A stretch of 64,000 nt of DNA from Fragilaria radians (GCA_900642245.1 CAAAJI010000001.1:3722-67721); one strand, 5' to 3'. Counted from the first letter of the stretch, positions 32,986 to 45,159 are shown. Numbers and translations: made by a program. The notes: generated by a model not told the origin, from the letters alone.

Positions 32986-35124
32986 TGAGAGTACACATTC
33001 AAAACTTTGTAGTGTGATATCGCGTTGTATTCTGGACCTTTAACCAAGGATCCGCACTTCCATCTCGTTTCCAAAAAGCCGGATGATGAGTACCAGGACG
33101 ACGAAACACAAAAAACTAGTTAAGGCTGAAAGAAAAAATCCATTTCCATATTTTGGTTTTGCAACATTTTCATCGTTGTGCACTACGAGTGCATGATTAC
33201 AATATAGAAAAGATAGCTTGGGGGATGTCTGAAGTCTGAACCCCTTAATTCTTTATGTCCAAGACCTCGTATCGATCTTTCTACGAGGTTTTCTTTCTTA
33301 TGAAAGGGCCGTCATTGTCAGAATATCATTGACACGATTGCAAGCTGAAGTTTGTGAAAAATATACAAAACCGGATGACTTACAGACATAGCTCTTGCTT
33401 TATTACAGAGTCATTGAAATGTTGTAAGCACTCCTCCGCAACATAGTTGATGGCAGGGAAGCAAAAGGTAGATCATTGAAATTTGATATCCTAAGCAAGC
33501 ATTTCAATCATAAATGGTCATTTGTATTACGCTTTTAACATTGAGACTGAGAGTAGTAAAAATATTAAAATCTCCCTCTGAACCTGTTCCAAGATGCAGT
33601 GACTATCATTGTGTGTTGGGCTATTGAAGATGAAAGTGATGCAAACATTGCTTTGACATTGAGAAGATTGCACCATCACAAGGTTTTTGAATGTGTAAAG
33701 ATGCTCTTTCAAAGGCATAGTAATGCCAGTAGTAGTTCCTTTTCCTTTAGAAATTATCTTGATACCGTCTCCGGTAGGAAACGTTGATGGTTGCTTGTTG
33801 GGCTAATGAACGAGATGTTAAGAACGGGGATACGTTAGGTTGCTATGACTTAAAAACGCTTGCAATTGCAAGTATCAGCTTTTGCAGCAGTTGTGATTTC
33901 AAACGCATTAGAGTCATTTCTCCAACCTGTGGATGAGTAAAATCTCTCTTGTGATACAGAACTTAAGCTACTTGTGAATTCTCCTCCAATTTAATGCGAT
34001 GGACGTTTTGGAGGGAAAGTGTGAATTTATGAGAGGACTCCATCATAGATATTTATGGCGATTGAGTATGCAATGGAGTTTGTAGTTGAGGTCAGAGTTT
34101 TTGTATTGCTAACTTGCCGGAAAATATCTTCTATAATGGCGTAGTAAATAAGCATCAATATTTATTCGCAACTGGCACTATTGATTCAGTAACCAATTTT
34201 GCTCGCAGGGAACGAATAAAAGCAAACCAATTAAAGCAAGAAGCAAAATGTCCCATTACTCATTTTTGGCTCATCCTAAACAAAATGTATGTCTACTGGC
34301 TAAATATATGAATAGGGGCATATCAGCTGTGTGATGGCTTTGAAAGTATAATTTATTTGATTATGACTCTAAGTAATCTTTAAGTTTCCATTGATTAGTG
34401 ATTTATCATATTGGTATGGCCTACTTACTTCTAGGAAAATCCAATAAGAGTAGTATCAGTTAGAGCATGCAAACCTCTGGATGTACAAATTACCAATTTC
34501 CTATTGATCAACTTCATGTTTCAACTGCCTTTTTGTGTTGTACACGCTTATTGAGGGTTGTATGGACAACTTGATGGAGACGGTAAAAACCACAATAAAA
34601 TTCTCTTTTGGTCTTAAAACGATATGTTCAAAAAGAGCCATGATAATTGTGAGGTGGTTCAGAATATGTGGATTATTGGAGCGAAAAGAGTTAAAAAAAC
34701 ATTAAGTTAACTACTAATCGGAAAAGTTGTGCTTGAAAGTCCCTTCACTTCGAGGCTACGATTTGAGGTAAAGCTCGGTCTATCAAGATTTTGTATGTTG
34801 GGACAAATCAAGAGGGCCATGTTAATCAGCGAAAAGTAGTGAAATAAAAAAATTCTGCGTTGGGAAACGCAACGTCGCGAGATAGGATGAGTTAACCGCC
34901 TATATGACATGTACTTACGGAGTGTAACGATTGATTACATCATTACGGGAATTACAGCTTTGTTTACTGTTGTAAATAGGATGACCGAATTTTCTTCTTA
35001 TCTGGAATTACTTATGATTGAATTTTCTATTTTTGGGACGTAACCTATTACGAGGTCTGAGTCTGTGATCCACATGATCTTGGCTTTTTCGTTAAGAGGT
35101 TTATAAAACTCGAAATCACATCAA
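32986..35124. other. Spacer between the two protease copies
   Basis: No gene recognised; short frames at 33527-33787, 34114-34311 and 34707-34910 lack domains. A TTTATAAA word lies at 35100-35107, only ~20 bp before the protease start, so its role as a TATA box is doubtful. Confidence 0.4.
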
Positions 35125-36120
35125 ATGAATTTCATCAGAATTACATCCATTTGGTTGCACATTTGCTGTCTCCTTAGTCGTTGTCCAAAAGTTTCCTGTA
35201 AAAGTAGCAATAGTGTATCCTTCTCACCTTCCATAGCATCGAACAATAATCAAACTCTGAGTGACAAACGAAGAAGTTTAAGAATCAAGAAGCGAATCAT
35301 TGGAGGCAAAATCACTGTTCCCACCCAGTATCCGTATTACACCTATTTGGAGATTTATTATCGATCGAGTAGTGGACTTTGTGGTGGATCCCTGGTTGCT
35401 CCGGATGTAGTGTTGACGGCAGCCCATTGTATCCATCCCTCCAAAGGAATAATATCCCGTATCCTAGCCAAAGTGAATTATACTCAAAATACAGGAAATT
35501 TAACTGGATACGAATATACTCGTAACGTTACAAGGCAAATCCCTTATCCGAAGTATAGCTTTCTTAGAAATTCAGGTGATGTGGCATTATTACTCTTGGA
35601 CCAGCCTGTGATAGGAGTACCGATGATCAAACTCAATGCCATGTCGAGGACACCCTCACTCGGCCAATCTTTAACGATGATCGGTTTTGGTGATACTTCC
35701 AATGGAAAACGTGAGTTCCCAAAATATCTCTTAGAAGTATCGGTCTCCGCTGTATCTCAACAAGATTGCAATGATGAGAACTCCTATCAAGGAAAGATTA
35801 TCGAGACAGATATGATCTGTGCCGGAAATACTTCTTCAGGGGGGAAGGATGCTTGTGGTGGAGATTCGGGTGGACCATTACTTGTTACTGGTCGCAGTAT
35901 CCTGGATGATATCCAAGTAGGGATTTCTTCCTTTGGTGAAGAATGTGGTCGTCCTGATTTTCCTGGTGTGTATACCCGAGTATCGACATATCTTCCGTGG
36001 ATACAGGATATGATTTGTCAAGTTAGTCAGAGAAAGCCGTCCTCTTGTATCAAGACTCGGAATCCGACAAGATCACGTCCAACTTTGAAGCCTAGAAAAC
36101 CAACGAGGAAGCCAAAATGA
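35125..36120 (+). CDS. Secreted trypsin-like serine protease (S1)
   Basis: 331 residues. A short hydrophobic N-terminus (ITSIWLHICCLLS) suggests secretion, followed by a propeptide ending in basic residues and the activation site RIIGG (57-61). The catalytic triad is complete: His101 in LTAAHC, Asp152 in SGDVALLLLD and Ser248 in GDSGGP. Asp242, six residues before the Ser, is the trypsin S1-pocket Asp, so cleavage after Arg/Lys is expected. Cys pairs near His101, at 233/275 and 244 fit S1 disulfides. After the domain (~300) there is a basic tail with repeated RPT/KPT/RNPT units. N-glycosylation sequons lie in the 118-135 loop (NYT, NLT, NVT). No intron. Confidence 0.93.
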   Translation: MNFIRITSIWLHICCLLSRCPKVSCKSSNSVSFSPSIASNNNQTLSDKRRSLRIKKRIIGGKITVPTQYPYYTYLEIYYRSSSGLCGGSLVAPDVVLTAAHCIHPSKGIISRILAKVNYTQNTGNLTGYEYTRNVTRQIPYPKYSFLRNSGDVALLLLDQPVIGVPMIKLNAMSRTPSLGQSLTMIGFGDTSNGKREFPKYLLEVSVSAVSQQDCNDENSYQGKIIETDMICAGNTSSGGKDACGGDSGGPLLVTGRSILDDIQVGISSFGEECGRPDFPGVYTRVSTYLPWIQDMICQVSQRKPSSCIKTRNPTRSRPTLKPRKPTRKPK

Positions 36121-37855
36121 AAGTTATTTTAAACCCTTTCTACTTCTCCATGCAAAATAAAAAATTCTCTCTGATTCTCAACAATTCTCAACCCCATCTT
36201 CGTGCTCAAATGTATATCAAGGGCATCCGAGTCATTACGATTCGGTTGATGGTATGAAACATCGTGGCCCTAATCCCCTATTAAGAAGATCCATTTGATC
36301 CAGGATACGCAACGATGATTCCTCCTGAACCCAGGTTTCAATGTTATTCGATTGCAAGGCTGGTTTTTGACTTTGCTATAAGAAAATTATCTCGTCCATC
36401 CTCTATTCTTCTGATTTTCTTGAACTACGTCCTGAAAAATGATTTGTTCTTGAAATAAACCTTACTTTCAATTGATGATATGAAATCTTCTAATAATAAA
36501 GACCACATTAATTGTATTCTTGACTTGGATATGAAGATACCTGCTTTCTATGGTATATAATGATGACATCTGCTTTCCAATCGTTCCTAAACGATGATAC
36601 CTGATTCTCAATCATATTTAAATATTGTACCCTGTCGAACATGACATATGAAAAACCATGAATCTTCCTACCCAAATATTAATAGGAATAAAGTAGAGAG
36701 TGAATCATTACTTGCAAAGAATTTGATGTGTAAATAAATGAGATTATACCCTTGTATAAAGTAGTATGCTAAGTTCTACGAATCTTTCTTCGCTTATGTT
36801 CTATGTATGAAGAGTATGATCTTTTCTCCATATAGTACGATGAGTAAACGCTTCACCCGCATTACACTTTAGACTGACGAACGTTTTTGAAACGAAAGAG
36901 GAATGGAGTTAAAGGCTGTAACCAAATTTTGATTCAAATAATAGTGGTGAATTGCCAGAGGAATGACTCTGCTTGTAACGAACTTTCAAAGAGAATTGGT
37001 GGGCAATGTATCATTCAACTAGACAAACAGAGAAGAAGGACTTTCCAACCTAACCCCTACAAGCCTGAGATACACGGTGAGATTGACAAGCTGCATAAAA
37101 CACTGTGATATGTAATAGCATCAAAGTAGATGATAGGAAAATTAGTTATCTGCAAACCCAACAACTCTCAGAGAAAGGGATGTTGTCACGGCTAAGGACT
37201 AAATCCAAATATGTTGAAGGATCAAGTAGGGTATGAATGGTTGTTAGATAACCTCCAACTCATGCATGAGTTGTATACAGGATGCAATACCAAATCATAT
37301 TTCTACATCCGAATGGCAATTATGGTTTTAAATTTACAAATAATGATACTTGTATAAATCAACTGATCTGGGAGATATATATTAGGCGTCGAGAGAAAAC
37401 TCTGCATATTAGACTTCCGAAATATTCGGTTTTCTGATGATTCAGTTAGCTCATCATAAAATCTGACTATATGCATTGTCAGTCTAATGGTTGATCCACC
37501 AGATATATTCTCTCAGTACATTGGTCTTACTTAACCAACAGTAATGTACCACGTTTCCTGTGTTTTCCATACAAACACGAATACTCAACAGTAATACCCA
37601 GCTATGCCATCCACAGAGGTAACCTTTCTTTCCAAGTTTGGAAGGAAGACTTCTGTTTTGCGAATAAAAAAGTAAAATAGCACAATCAGAATAGAATAAA
37701 CAGAATCTTTTGTATACTGTATTGCCCTCATACAAAGGCTCAAAACCTATTCCATTTTTGTTCACCATCCATTTCATGTTTTCGACTACGCAATCCCAAA
37801 ATAAGTCCTCTTTTGTCCACGCCGAATTAATTTCTTACAAAACAGAGCTCGGAAA
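36121..37855. other. Spacer, no gene recognised
   Basis: AT-rich; frames at 36887-37108 (+) and 37484-37777 (-) have no domain. The last ~100 bases should hold the promoter of the next gene. Confidence 0.45.
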
Positions 37856-39052
37856 ATGGTCAAGCACTCCAACAAATCTTCAAATGCACAACAGCAAAAG
37901 ACAGTTGCCGTTGTTAAAAAGAAACAAAAGCCAAAGAAATCAACTGTATTGTCATCAACAACACCATCAAAAATATCCAATACGGTATCGACAAAACTGT
38001 CGTCGTCCTCGACTGCAACCTCTACTACTCTCGATCGAAGATTGGTTGCAGCAATTTTGTACGAATTACAACGCCATACGGAATTATCTAAATCTGTCAA
38101 GGCATTGAAACAAGATTTAGCAACTTGTTTTGGTCGTAATTTTGAAAATGAGATTGAGCCAATGGATGAAAGTTTGACGTTGACATTGACCGCCAAGACA
38201 GTACCGAATTCCGATATTTCAACAAAGTCAAGCAGCAATGAGGATAAGAAAAGACATATTTTAACGCCAACTTCGTCCTCGAAATCGTCGTCGTCGAGTA
38301 GTTCCAGTGATTCTGACGAAATTTCCGATTCAAAATCCAAAAAGAAGATACCTCAGAAACATGTCACCAAGAAACATACGTCGAAATCGAGCTCTAGTAG
38401 TAGTAGCAGTAGTGATTCTGACGATGATTCCTCATCTTCAGATGAAGACGATGTGAGTTCCGTGGATGTTTCTGATGTTAGTTCAGTCGATGTTTCCAGC
38501 GCAAGTAGCGATGATGATGATGATAAGAACGTTTCATCATCGTCAGAGGATGATAGTGATAGCGACAACTCTTCATCTTCCTCATCAACTTCGGAAGATG
38601 ATAGTGACAGCGATTCATCCTCCTCAGCATCATCCAATGGCAAGGGAAAGACAACCATGACGACTCCCAAACAACAAGCACGGGAAGAGTCGGCTGCGAA
38701 AGCCAAGGCTGCTGCGGATGCATGGACTCCAAAGTCAACGGCTACTACGTCTATCACTACCACTCCAGGCACGGATGGTGCTCAAGCTCTATCCATGACA
38801 GGAAAGCCATTTCAACGGGTGGATGATCAATTTTGGGGTACGGCTGCTGCCAAGGATGGTATGGCTGACAACTCCTATCAAAATGTCTTTGGGAATCAAG
38901 GTTTTGGTTCCAAGGCAAATGAAAAATTGATGCAAACACGTGGTAAGCGATTTCAGCATGAAAAGACGAAACGAAAACGTTCCTTTAATGGATTTGCCAA
39001 GACGGGGGGACAAATTACTATGGAGACCAACTCAGTTCGCTTTTCGTACTAA
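37856..39052 (+). CDS. SRP40: Nopp140/SRP40-like nucleolar phosphoprotein
   Basis: 398 residues with the layout of Nopp140/NOLC1 (yeast Srp40), a nucleolar and Cajal-body chaperone of box C/D and H/ACA snoRNPs. A basic N-terminus leads to a LisH-like helical block (LDRRLVAAILYELQRH, 59-74), then a long central region of Ser/Asp/Glu runs separated by Lys-rich spacers, the usual CK2-phosphorylated repeats. The conserved C-terminal domain runs from ~318: KPFQRVDDQFW, DNSYQNVFGNQGFGSKANEK, then LMQTRGKRF, HEKTKRKR and ITMETNSVRFSY, matching the SRP40 C-terminal family. The central region has the highest repeat content and its alignment across species will be unreliable. No intron. Confidence 0.92.
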   Translation: MVKHSNKSSNAQQQKTVAVVKKKQKPKKSTVLSSTTPSKISNTVSTKLSSSSTATSTTLDRRLVAAILYELQRHTELSKSVKALKQDLATCFGRNFENEIEPMDESLTLTLTAKTVPNSDISTKSSSNEDKKRHILTPTSSSKSSSSSSSSDSDEISDSKSKKKIPQKHVTKKHTSKSSSSSSSSSDSDDDSSSSDEDDVSSVDVSDVSSVDVSSASSDDDDDKNVSSSSEDDSDSDNSSSSSSTSEDDSDSDSSSSASSNGKGKTTMTTPKQQAREESAAKAKAAADAWTPKSTATTSITTTPGTDGAQALSMTGKPFQRVDDQFWGTAAAKDGMADNSYQNVFGNQGFGSKANEKLMQTRGKRFQHEKTKRKRSFNGFAKTGGQITMETNSVRFSY

Positions 39053-39970
39053 TGGTTGTCTTGATTGGACACTGAATCATTAAAAGGAGGAATCTCTTGT
39101 TTTTCCCTAAAACTATTTTAATGACAAGTAGTGACTTAGTTGCAAAATACTACTCTTTCCCCCTATTCTTCAAATTAATAATGTGACCTTAGAAACAATG
39201 CGTACTACCACCAAGAAGCGTGTTTTGAGGTTCCTGGCAATGATCAGATTGATTGTTATAGAAGGCCTCTCCTGATCTTTCTTGAAAAAATGTAATGATA
39301 TACTTCACTGATTGAAAGTCATGGATATTTTGACAAAGAAAGGACCCATTTCACCTCGTTTGTCATGTGTCATGGTAAGACCATTGTCAGCACTGAAGAT
39401 GCTGTACTGAGCAGTCAATTACTATTTTTACCAACAGCAATGATTTATCTCTGTCAATGCCATTTGACTTGAGAAAAATTTAGCATTTTCCATGCCCCTA
39501 GAATCAAGGTTAATTATTGTTGCTGACATTGAATCCATTCATCCTTCACAAGAATCAAACTTCATGCGAAATTTGAGTTCAATTGAACTTGAAACCTTTC
39601 CTCTTTGCCATAAAGTTCGTACTTCCACACAAACCAATGACAACGATAAATGTATCATTGTTGACTTTATTTTCCAACTCTTGTTTTGTCAATGAATATA
39701 TAATCATTCACAAAAGTCAAATCTTCTGTTGAGAAATGTACCCTGTTGGTCTATGCCATTGTATACAATTTGCCAATCACCTCACTATGCATGGGGATTA
39801 TAGTCCAAAATGATTGTGATTCAGAAGGTGTCCAAAAGTGAGGATTAAAACCCGCCTTTTGTGCCTCAATGAAATTAGACCAGTAGTTCTCGTAGAACCA
39901 ATAGAAGGATGGAGATAATTAACCGAAATTCTGTTTGTAATCGTGAAACGCTTAAAGTGTCCACCGTACC
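39053..39970. other. Spacer, no gene recognised
   Basis: Only short frames (for example 39492-39695). It should contain the terminator of the SRP40-like gene and the promoter of the next plus-strand gene. Confidence 0.45.
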
Positions 39971-41524
39971 ATGTCCAATCCTCGAAAGCCGGATTCTGCA
40001 ACAGCAAATGCTTTGCTTCAACGCACGATGACATTGCAACAAGAAACTGCTGCCGCTGTTCTTCGGCAGTACAGTCGTCAACAGCAGCATCAGCAACAGC
40101 ATCATCATATGAATTTTCAGCGTCGTCATCCAGGCTCAATCAATCGAGTTACTTCACCATGGAATCTGGAAAGTTGGTTAGAAACAAGAACTCAGAATGT
40201 GAGAGCAGCTACAGTAGCCGCTGTAAGAAATACTCATACACAAGAATCGACAGCAATTATTCCGATAGGAAGTTTTCGCGATCCGCAAGGAAATGAATGG
40301 AAAGCGAGTTTGTATAATCCTTCCCCATCGGCAATGGAAACTCTATATACATCGCTAGAAGATATCGAAGTCAGACCTCTGATAAACTCACAACCAAAAC
40401 TTCGATCTATCAAACGCTCGGTTGGGAAGTTACAAGAAAGTGAAATCATTGACTTGCAATCTGATGACACGGATAATGAACAAGATGAGGAATCGAAGCC
40501 AAATGATAGCAACTCAATAAAGTTCGATGTCCAACGTGCCAATGCACTTAATTTGTCCAAGCAAGATAGTAAATTCAGAAAATTCGTACCGCTCAAATCC
40601 AAGCCACCCGTTTTGGAAGTGGATATGGGAGACCTACAACACTCACGTGAGAAAGAAAGTGGCAGCCTCAAGCGATTCGGATTCAAGGAACAGATGAAGC
40701 TTAAACCTGAAAGCCACCTACATTTCGAATCGGTTCATCCAATGAGAACTGATGCTCCTCCATTTGCAAAAAAGTCAAAGACAGAGAACTCATGGAAACA
40801 AATGTTCAACGATGCTACTGCTCAGCAGAGGGCCTCGGGGATTTTGCACGAAATCAAGCAAGGTCTATCAACTGCAGAAGTTTCGGTGGATTATGACCTA
40901 TATGGACCCTTTGTTCAACAGTATTTGGATGTCTATGGGAATATTAAGGTCGAATTAAGCAGCCCCGTGTCACTTGACTTGGAAATCAAAGAATATGCTA
41001 ACAAGTTTCTTTTGGCAGCAACGGGATACTCTTCCGAAACAGCTCCATCTAATTTACCCTTCCCACCTGGTGAAATTAATCTTGCGGAAGATCAAATCGA
41101 TGAATTATGTCAAGAACTGCACTACCAAAAGGCAAAGGCTGTTGTTTCTGCTGTCCTCACGACATACTCGGACTGCAAGGCTCGGCATGACGTCGTTCAA
41201 CGATTGGATCAGAAAAATAATGAATTCGTCAAAACATATGCTCAAAAGTTCACAACTTTAAAGGGACAATACGACAAGATGATGGCAGAAGAAGCCATAT
41301 TGCACGCCAGGGAAGTCCATACAATGAAGCAGGATATCCTAGCCCTAGAGCGACGGCTACAATCCTCGAAGGATGATGTCAAACTTGCGAGGAATATTCA
41401 AGCCAAATCTCTCAATACGATACTTCAAACTAGTGCCTTAGCGTGGAAAAAGATTCATTCCAGTGAAGCCGCAAGTGTAAGCGCCGCAAGTGTAAGCGCT
41501 ACAACAGCTCCGGAATCCACTTAA
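39971..41524 (+). CDS. Unknown coiled-coil protein
   Basis: 517 residues, not recognised. The N-terminus (1-50) is Gln/His-rich; 55-110 contains WNLESWLETRTQNVRAATVA; an acidic stretch (SDDTDNEQDEES) sits near 165-178; the middle is charged and disordered. The second half looks folded and helical: WKQMFNDATAQQRASGILHE, VDYDLYGPFVQQYLDVYGNI, then EIKEYANKFLLAATGY, DQIDELCQELHYQKAKAVV, and a coiled coil to ~490 (heptad-like EAILHAREVHTMKQDILALE). It ends with a short Ala/Ser/Val repeat (AASVSA twice). No membrane segment. The start is the first ATG of the frame. A scaffold or cytoskeletal role is possible but unsupported. Confidence 0.65.
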   Translation: MSNPRKPDSATANALLQRTMTLQQETAAAVLRQYSRQQQHQQQHHHMNFQRRHPGSINRVTSPWNLESWLETRTQNVRAATVAAVRNTHTQESTAIIPIGSFRDPQGNEWKASLYNPSPSAMETLYTSLEDIEVRPLINSQPKLRSIKRSVGKLQESEIIDLQSDDTDNEQDEESKPNDSNSIKFDVQRANALNLSKQDSKFRKFVPLKSKPPVLEVDMGDLQHSREKESGSLKRFGFKEQMKLKPESHLHFESVHPMRTDAPPFAKKSKTENSWKQMFNDATAQQRASGILHEIKQGLSTAEVSVDYDLYGPFVQQYLDVYGNIKVELSSPVSLDLEIKEYANKFLLAATGYSSETAPSNLPFPPGEINLAEDQIDELCQELHYQKAKAVVSAVLTTYSDCKARHDVVQRLDQKNNEFVKTYAQKFTTLKGQYDKMMAEEAILHAREVHTMKQDILALERRLQSSKDDVKLARNIQAKSLNTILQTSALAWKKIHSSEAASVSAASVSATTAPEST

Positions 41525-43637
41525 GGAAGGAAACCAATGGGGGAACAAGACAATTTGGTTTTGGCAAATCTATCGATGCACTTTCATGAGTACGTGCTTG
41601 GAATCCGTAATTCACACATGCATGTCCCACCTAAACATGCAAAGATGGATGGCAACATGTACGTTAAACACACACACTTGTTGCCTTGATAGTATATTAA
41701 GCATAGATATTACTTATAAGCAAGCCCAAGACTATCGCAACATTTTCATGCATAACAAACGTTTAGAATATATTAGATCTTGCATATGACCATTGTAAAG
41801 AGTTGAATGATATGAACCAAAGTGACACCAAAATTAAAATGCTTCTATAGAAAAAGAATTACACGTGCTTTTCATTTTTGAGCAATTATTAAGTCATCAC
41901 TCTGTCTCAATTGTCAAATATTGATAATGACAATTTAAATGTTGTTGGGCTATGAAATCGGTAGTTCTCTATAAATTGTTGCATACCTACCTAGAATCTT
42001 CTCAAAATTACTTGTACTAAATTTGGACAACTTACACAAATAACAGATGAGAGCCTTCTTTTCGTGTAAACTCAGTATATTCCTAAGTATGCATGCTGCT
42101 GCTAATGTGAGTTAAATTTTAACTTTCAAAACCAGCGAGATGTACAAAATTATATAAGAATGACACTCCAATGGCTAAAATGAAAGGAAGGAGTGCATTG
42201 TAGGATAATATTTTTTCTTCTTCTTAAAGCAGAATATATTTTCTTGTTTTCTTTGTAGTTCTAGAGTACTTGATTAAGAATATGAATATACCCACAATAG
42301 ATGTATATGAAGATTGCATTTCTGGGTTAATCTTTTCGATATCATCATTCGACCTCTCAATTTTAGAATGTGGCGTTCCGGGGTACCATGAATACTTAAG
42401 TTCTTAGTTTAATACCCAAATTGTTCTTCAATGTCGTTAGCTAAATGAGACTACATTACAAAAGTTGTTCCTCTTCCTTTATCAAACCTTCCAGCTTGAG
42501 CAATCCACAAATTCCTTACTTACGTTTAATCCAAAATACTAACCTGCAAGATAACTAGTCATGTCATTGATTCCAATATCCGTGTTGATCACAAGGCAAT
42601 CAATAATAAAAATTGCAAACATTACAATTGTAAATTAAACATACTTAATCCATAAAAATTGATCAGTAGAACATCCTCTCAAGCCGCATTCAACATAAAA
42701 CAAGCTTTTTGAAGAATTCTCTTGTGTTTTGAACAAGAGTCTTTTATAGTAAGTTATTTATGTTCCACGGGTTTCATCCCTTTGCTATTATTTAATTTGC
42801 CGTGTGGTTCAACTGCTGACATTCCTTTTAAAAGAAATGTTAGAATTGTAATCAATAGAACTTGGAATTTTGCAGTTTTGATCACATGAACTTCTTGACA
42901 ACCATTTCAGGCTAAAAATTGAGCTTCAGATGTTTGAAAATGATTGATACCATGATAACCAAGAATCAATGCTTTCCAAGACAATTATAATGATTTTGGT
43001 AAAGTGCTACGATTTTTATTACATGAATTAAATTACACTCAAAAAATTTAAAAAGAGTTGTCTTAGGATATTATAAATTACTCCTGATACAAGTGCGAAA
43101 GAGGCTAGAAACTCACCTCTACATAAAAATAGAAGCTGCAACGACGTTAAAAAAGCGTCAAACTGATGTATTTTTTAATCTGCTTTGTTTACGTTAATTG
43201 GATATTAAGTGAAGACAATGGCTTCAGGTTGAGGAGATGGTTATTGGAGGGCTATTATCCAGTGAACAAAACTAGGGTAGTGACAGACTATTCCTAAAAT
43301 TATTTCCCTTATTTTTTTATCTTCACGTTGGAAAAAGTTCGATCTTGGAGAGGAAGGGAAGCCTGGATATTAAGACCTGCGATAGAATTTTGTGTTAACG
43401 CTTGTCTAACGTCTTATGATTTTACGTTGTACGAGCAAGTCGTGAAAACAATCAGGTTGCCCAAACAGGTTACCCAATCATGGATAACGGTCACACGAAA
43501 TAGAGGTGCGCAATCGTGGGTTCAATATCATCAGAAAGAGGTCCCTTGAGCAGTATGCTGCTGTTAAGAATCACATGAAGAAATTTAAAATTTCGACAGG
43601 CACAAAACTTTGTTGACGCTTCCTACAAGATACGACA
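41525..43637. other. Spacer, no gene recognised
   Basis: Very AT-rich between 41800 and 43300, dense in stops on both strands. The frame at 43328-43549 (73 codons) lies just before the next gene but in another frame and has no domain; it might be an unrecognised 5' exon, without positive evidence. Confidence 0.4.
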
Positions 43638-44867
43638 ATGAACTATCAAGTTTTTTCCGTTGTTCTTCAAAGTCTTACGACTACATCTGCCGCAAATGCA
43701 ATGACAAGATATTTATCGCCAACTTCCTCTTTGTCTTTTTCCTGTCCAAAATTTGGAGATAGCAGCAAGGGTACCATACGTCTTCAATCGGAGGATCCCA
43801 ATGGAACATTTGGATTTTGGGGTGTGAGTGCTATTGCTGTTAGTCCTTTTCAACAGGGACCATCGGGAGAGCCCATCCTCTTCGTCGCAAATGATCTAGG
43901 AGCAGGATCTAAGGAAAATCGCTTGGGGATCTTTGACTCCGGCACGGGAATACGCCTTAGAACGTTACGATTCCCCCCATCAATACCCCCGGGACATGAT
44001 TTTGAATCGATGACCATTGGATCATGCGGAAATTCCATCGCCAATATGACATACAATGCCACTTATACTGATGTAGCATCCCCTCTCACATGTTTGTACC
44101 TTGGTGATATGGGTGACAATCTTGCTCGCAAATCGTCAGGATATCTATCTCATCGAGATCCCACGTCGCCGGCACGAATTTTCAAAATACTCGAACCGAT
44201 TTGGCTGGACTTTCAGGATAATGACGAGATGCCTGAACATTACTTTGAAATTCTCAATTTGGATTATCTGCATCCTTCTTCTCCAGTTGCTTATGCCGAT
44301 TCAGAAGCCCTTTTGATGGATCACTCTAATCCAGGAGACCTGTATTTTATCACGAAATGGGATGGTAAAGATCAGAGCCTAACCAGATTTCATTGGATAC
44401 CGGCTGCTGCATGGGTGAGAGTTAATGCCACTTCTTTGTTCTCTCCAGAAGGTTTTGAAATGGGAAAACCGTTTCCGTTGGAAACTTGGACTCGTGCAGA
44501 AATGAGTTTTGATGGTAACTTTCTCGCCATGGGAAGTAGTACAAAAGCATATCTTTTTGTTTTATGCCCAGGTGTTTCCTTTTTAGAGGCACTAAAGGAT
44601 GGATTTTGTCAAAGATGGCGAAGCTTTAGAATACCTGATGCTTTTGCATACGAGGCGATTGCATTTTATCCATCAGGTGATCAACTTCTTCAACTATCGG
44701 AATGCACCAATGAGGAGAAGCAATGCGATCCTCCAATTGTACGGAGAAAAATTAATCGAAGTGAAGGAGCGTTATGTTCTCATGATACTCAGACTACGCA
44801 ACCTTCACCTGCACCATCCCAATACGCCGTGCAATCACCAATCATATCACCGCCTTTTTTTGAGTGA
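43638..44867 (+). CDS. Secreted beta-propeller-like protein
   Basis: 409 residues. Repeated beta-strand patterns with acidic turns suggest a beta-propeller: SAIAVSPFQQGPSGEPILFV, RLGIFDSGTGIRLRTLRF, YLGDMGDN (154-161) followed by ARIFKILEP, then DSEALLMD (221-228), GDLYFITKW (233-241) and a final AYEAIAFYPSGDQLLQLSE. The combination of a GDxGDN block, an EP strand end and D-x-EALL followed by GDLY-ITK is one I associate with bacterial secreted propeller proteins of unknown function. The N-terminus is only weakly hydrophobic, so secretion is tentative; sequons (NMTYN, NATYT, NATS) and cysteines favour it. A Pro/Gln/Ser tail follows the domain. Ligand or activity unknown. Confidence 0.72.
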   Translation: MNYQVFSVVLQSLTTTSAANAMTRYLSPTSSLSFSCPKFGDSSKGTIRLQSEDPNGTFGFWGVSAIAVSPFQQGPSGEPILFVANDLGAGSKENRLGIFDSGTGIRLRTLRFPPSIPPGHDFESMTIGSCGNSIANMTYNATYTDVASPLTCLYLGDMGDNLARKSSGYLSHRDPTSPARIFKILEPIWLDFQDNDEMPEHYFEILNLDYLHPSSPVAYADSEALLMDHSNPGDLYFITKWDGKDQSLTRFHWIPAAAWVRVNATSLFSPEGFEMGKPFPLETWTRAEMSFDGNFLAMGSSTKAYLFVLCPGVSFLEALKDGFCQRWRSFRIPDAFAYEAIAFYPSGDQLLQLSECTNEEKQCDPPIVRRKINRSEGALCSHDTQTTQPSPAPSQYAVQSPIISPPFFE

Positions 44868-45159
44868 TTCAAATCCAGATTGAATTTCTCTTATAAGCGT
44901 AACCCAAAATGTGTGCCTTATGGTATTGACTCTACTCTTGACTTTTTCGTATCTTTTCATAAATCAAATATTAAAACTTTCTCGATTTTGTATTCTCTAT
45001 TTGCTATTTGTAGATGAATACAATAATTGAATAATAAAGGAATTTTGTCAGAACGGATAATTTCTCTTTATGCTTGAAAAACATCAATGGAGTCAATCAA
45101 TATTACATTGGAATGGGATACGTTATAATAAAACTTCTTTTCTAGATCAAGCTGTATGA

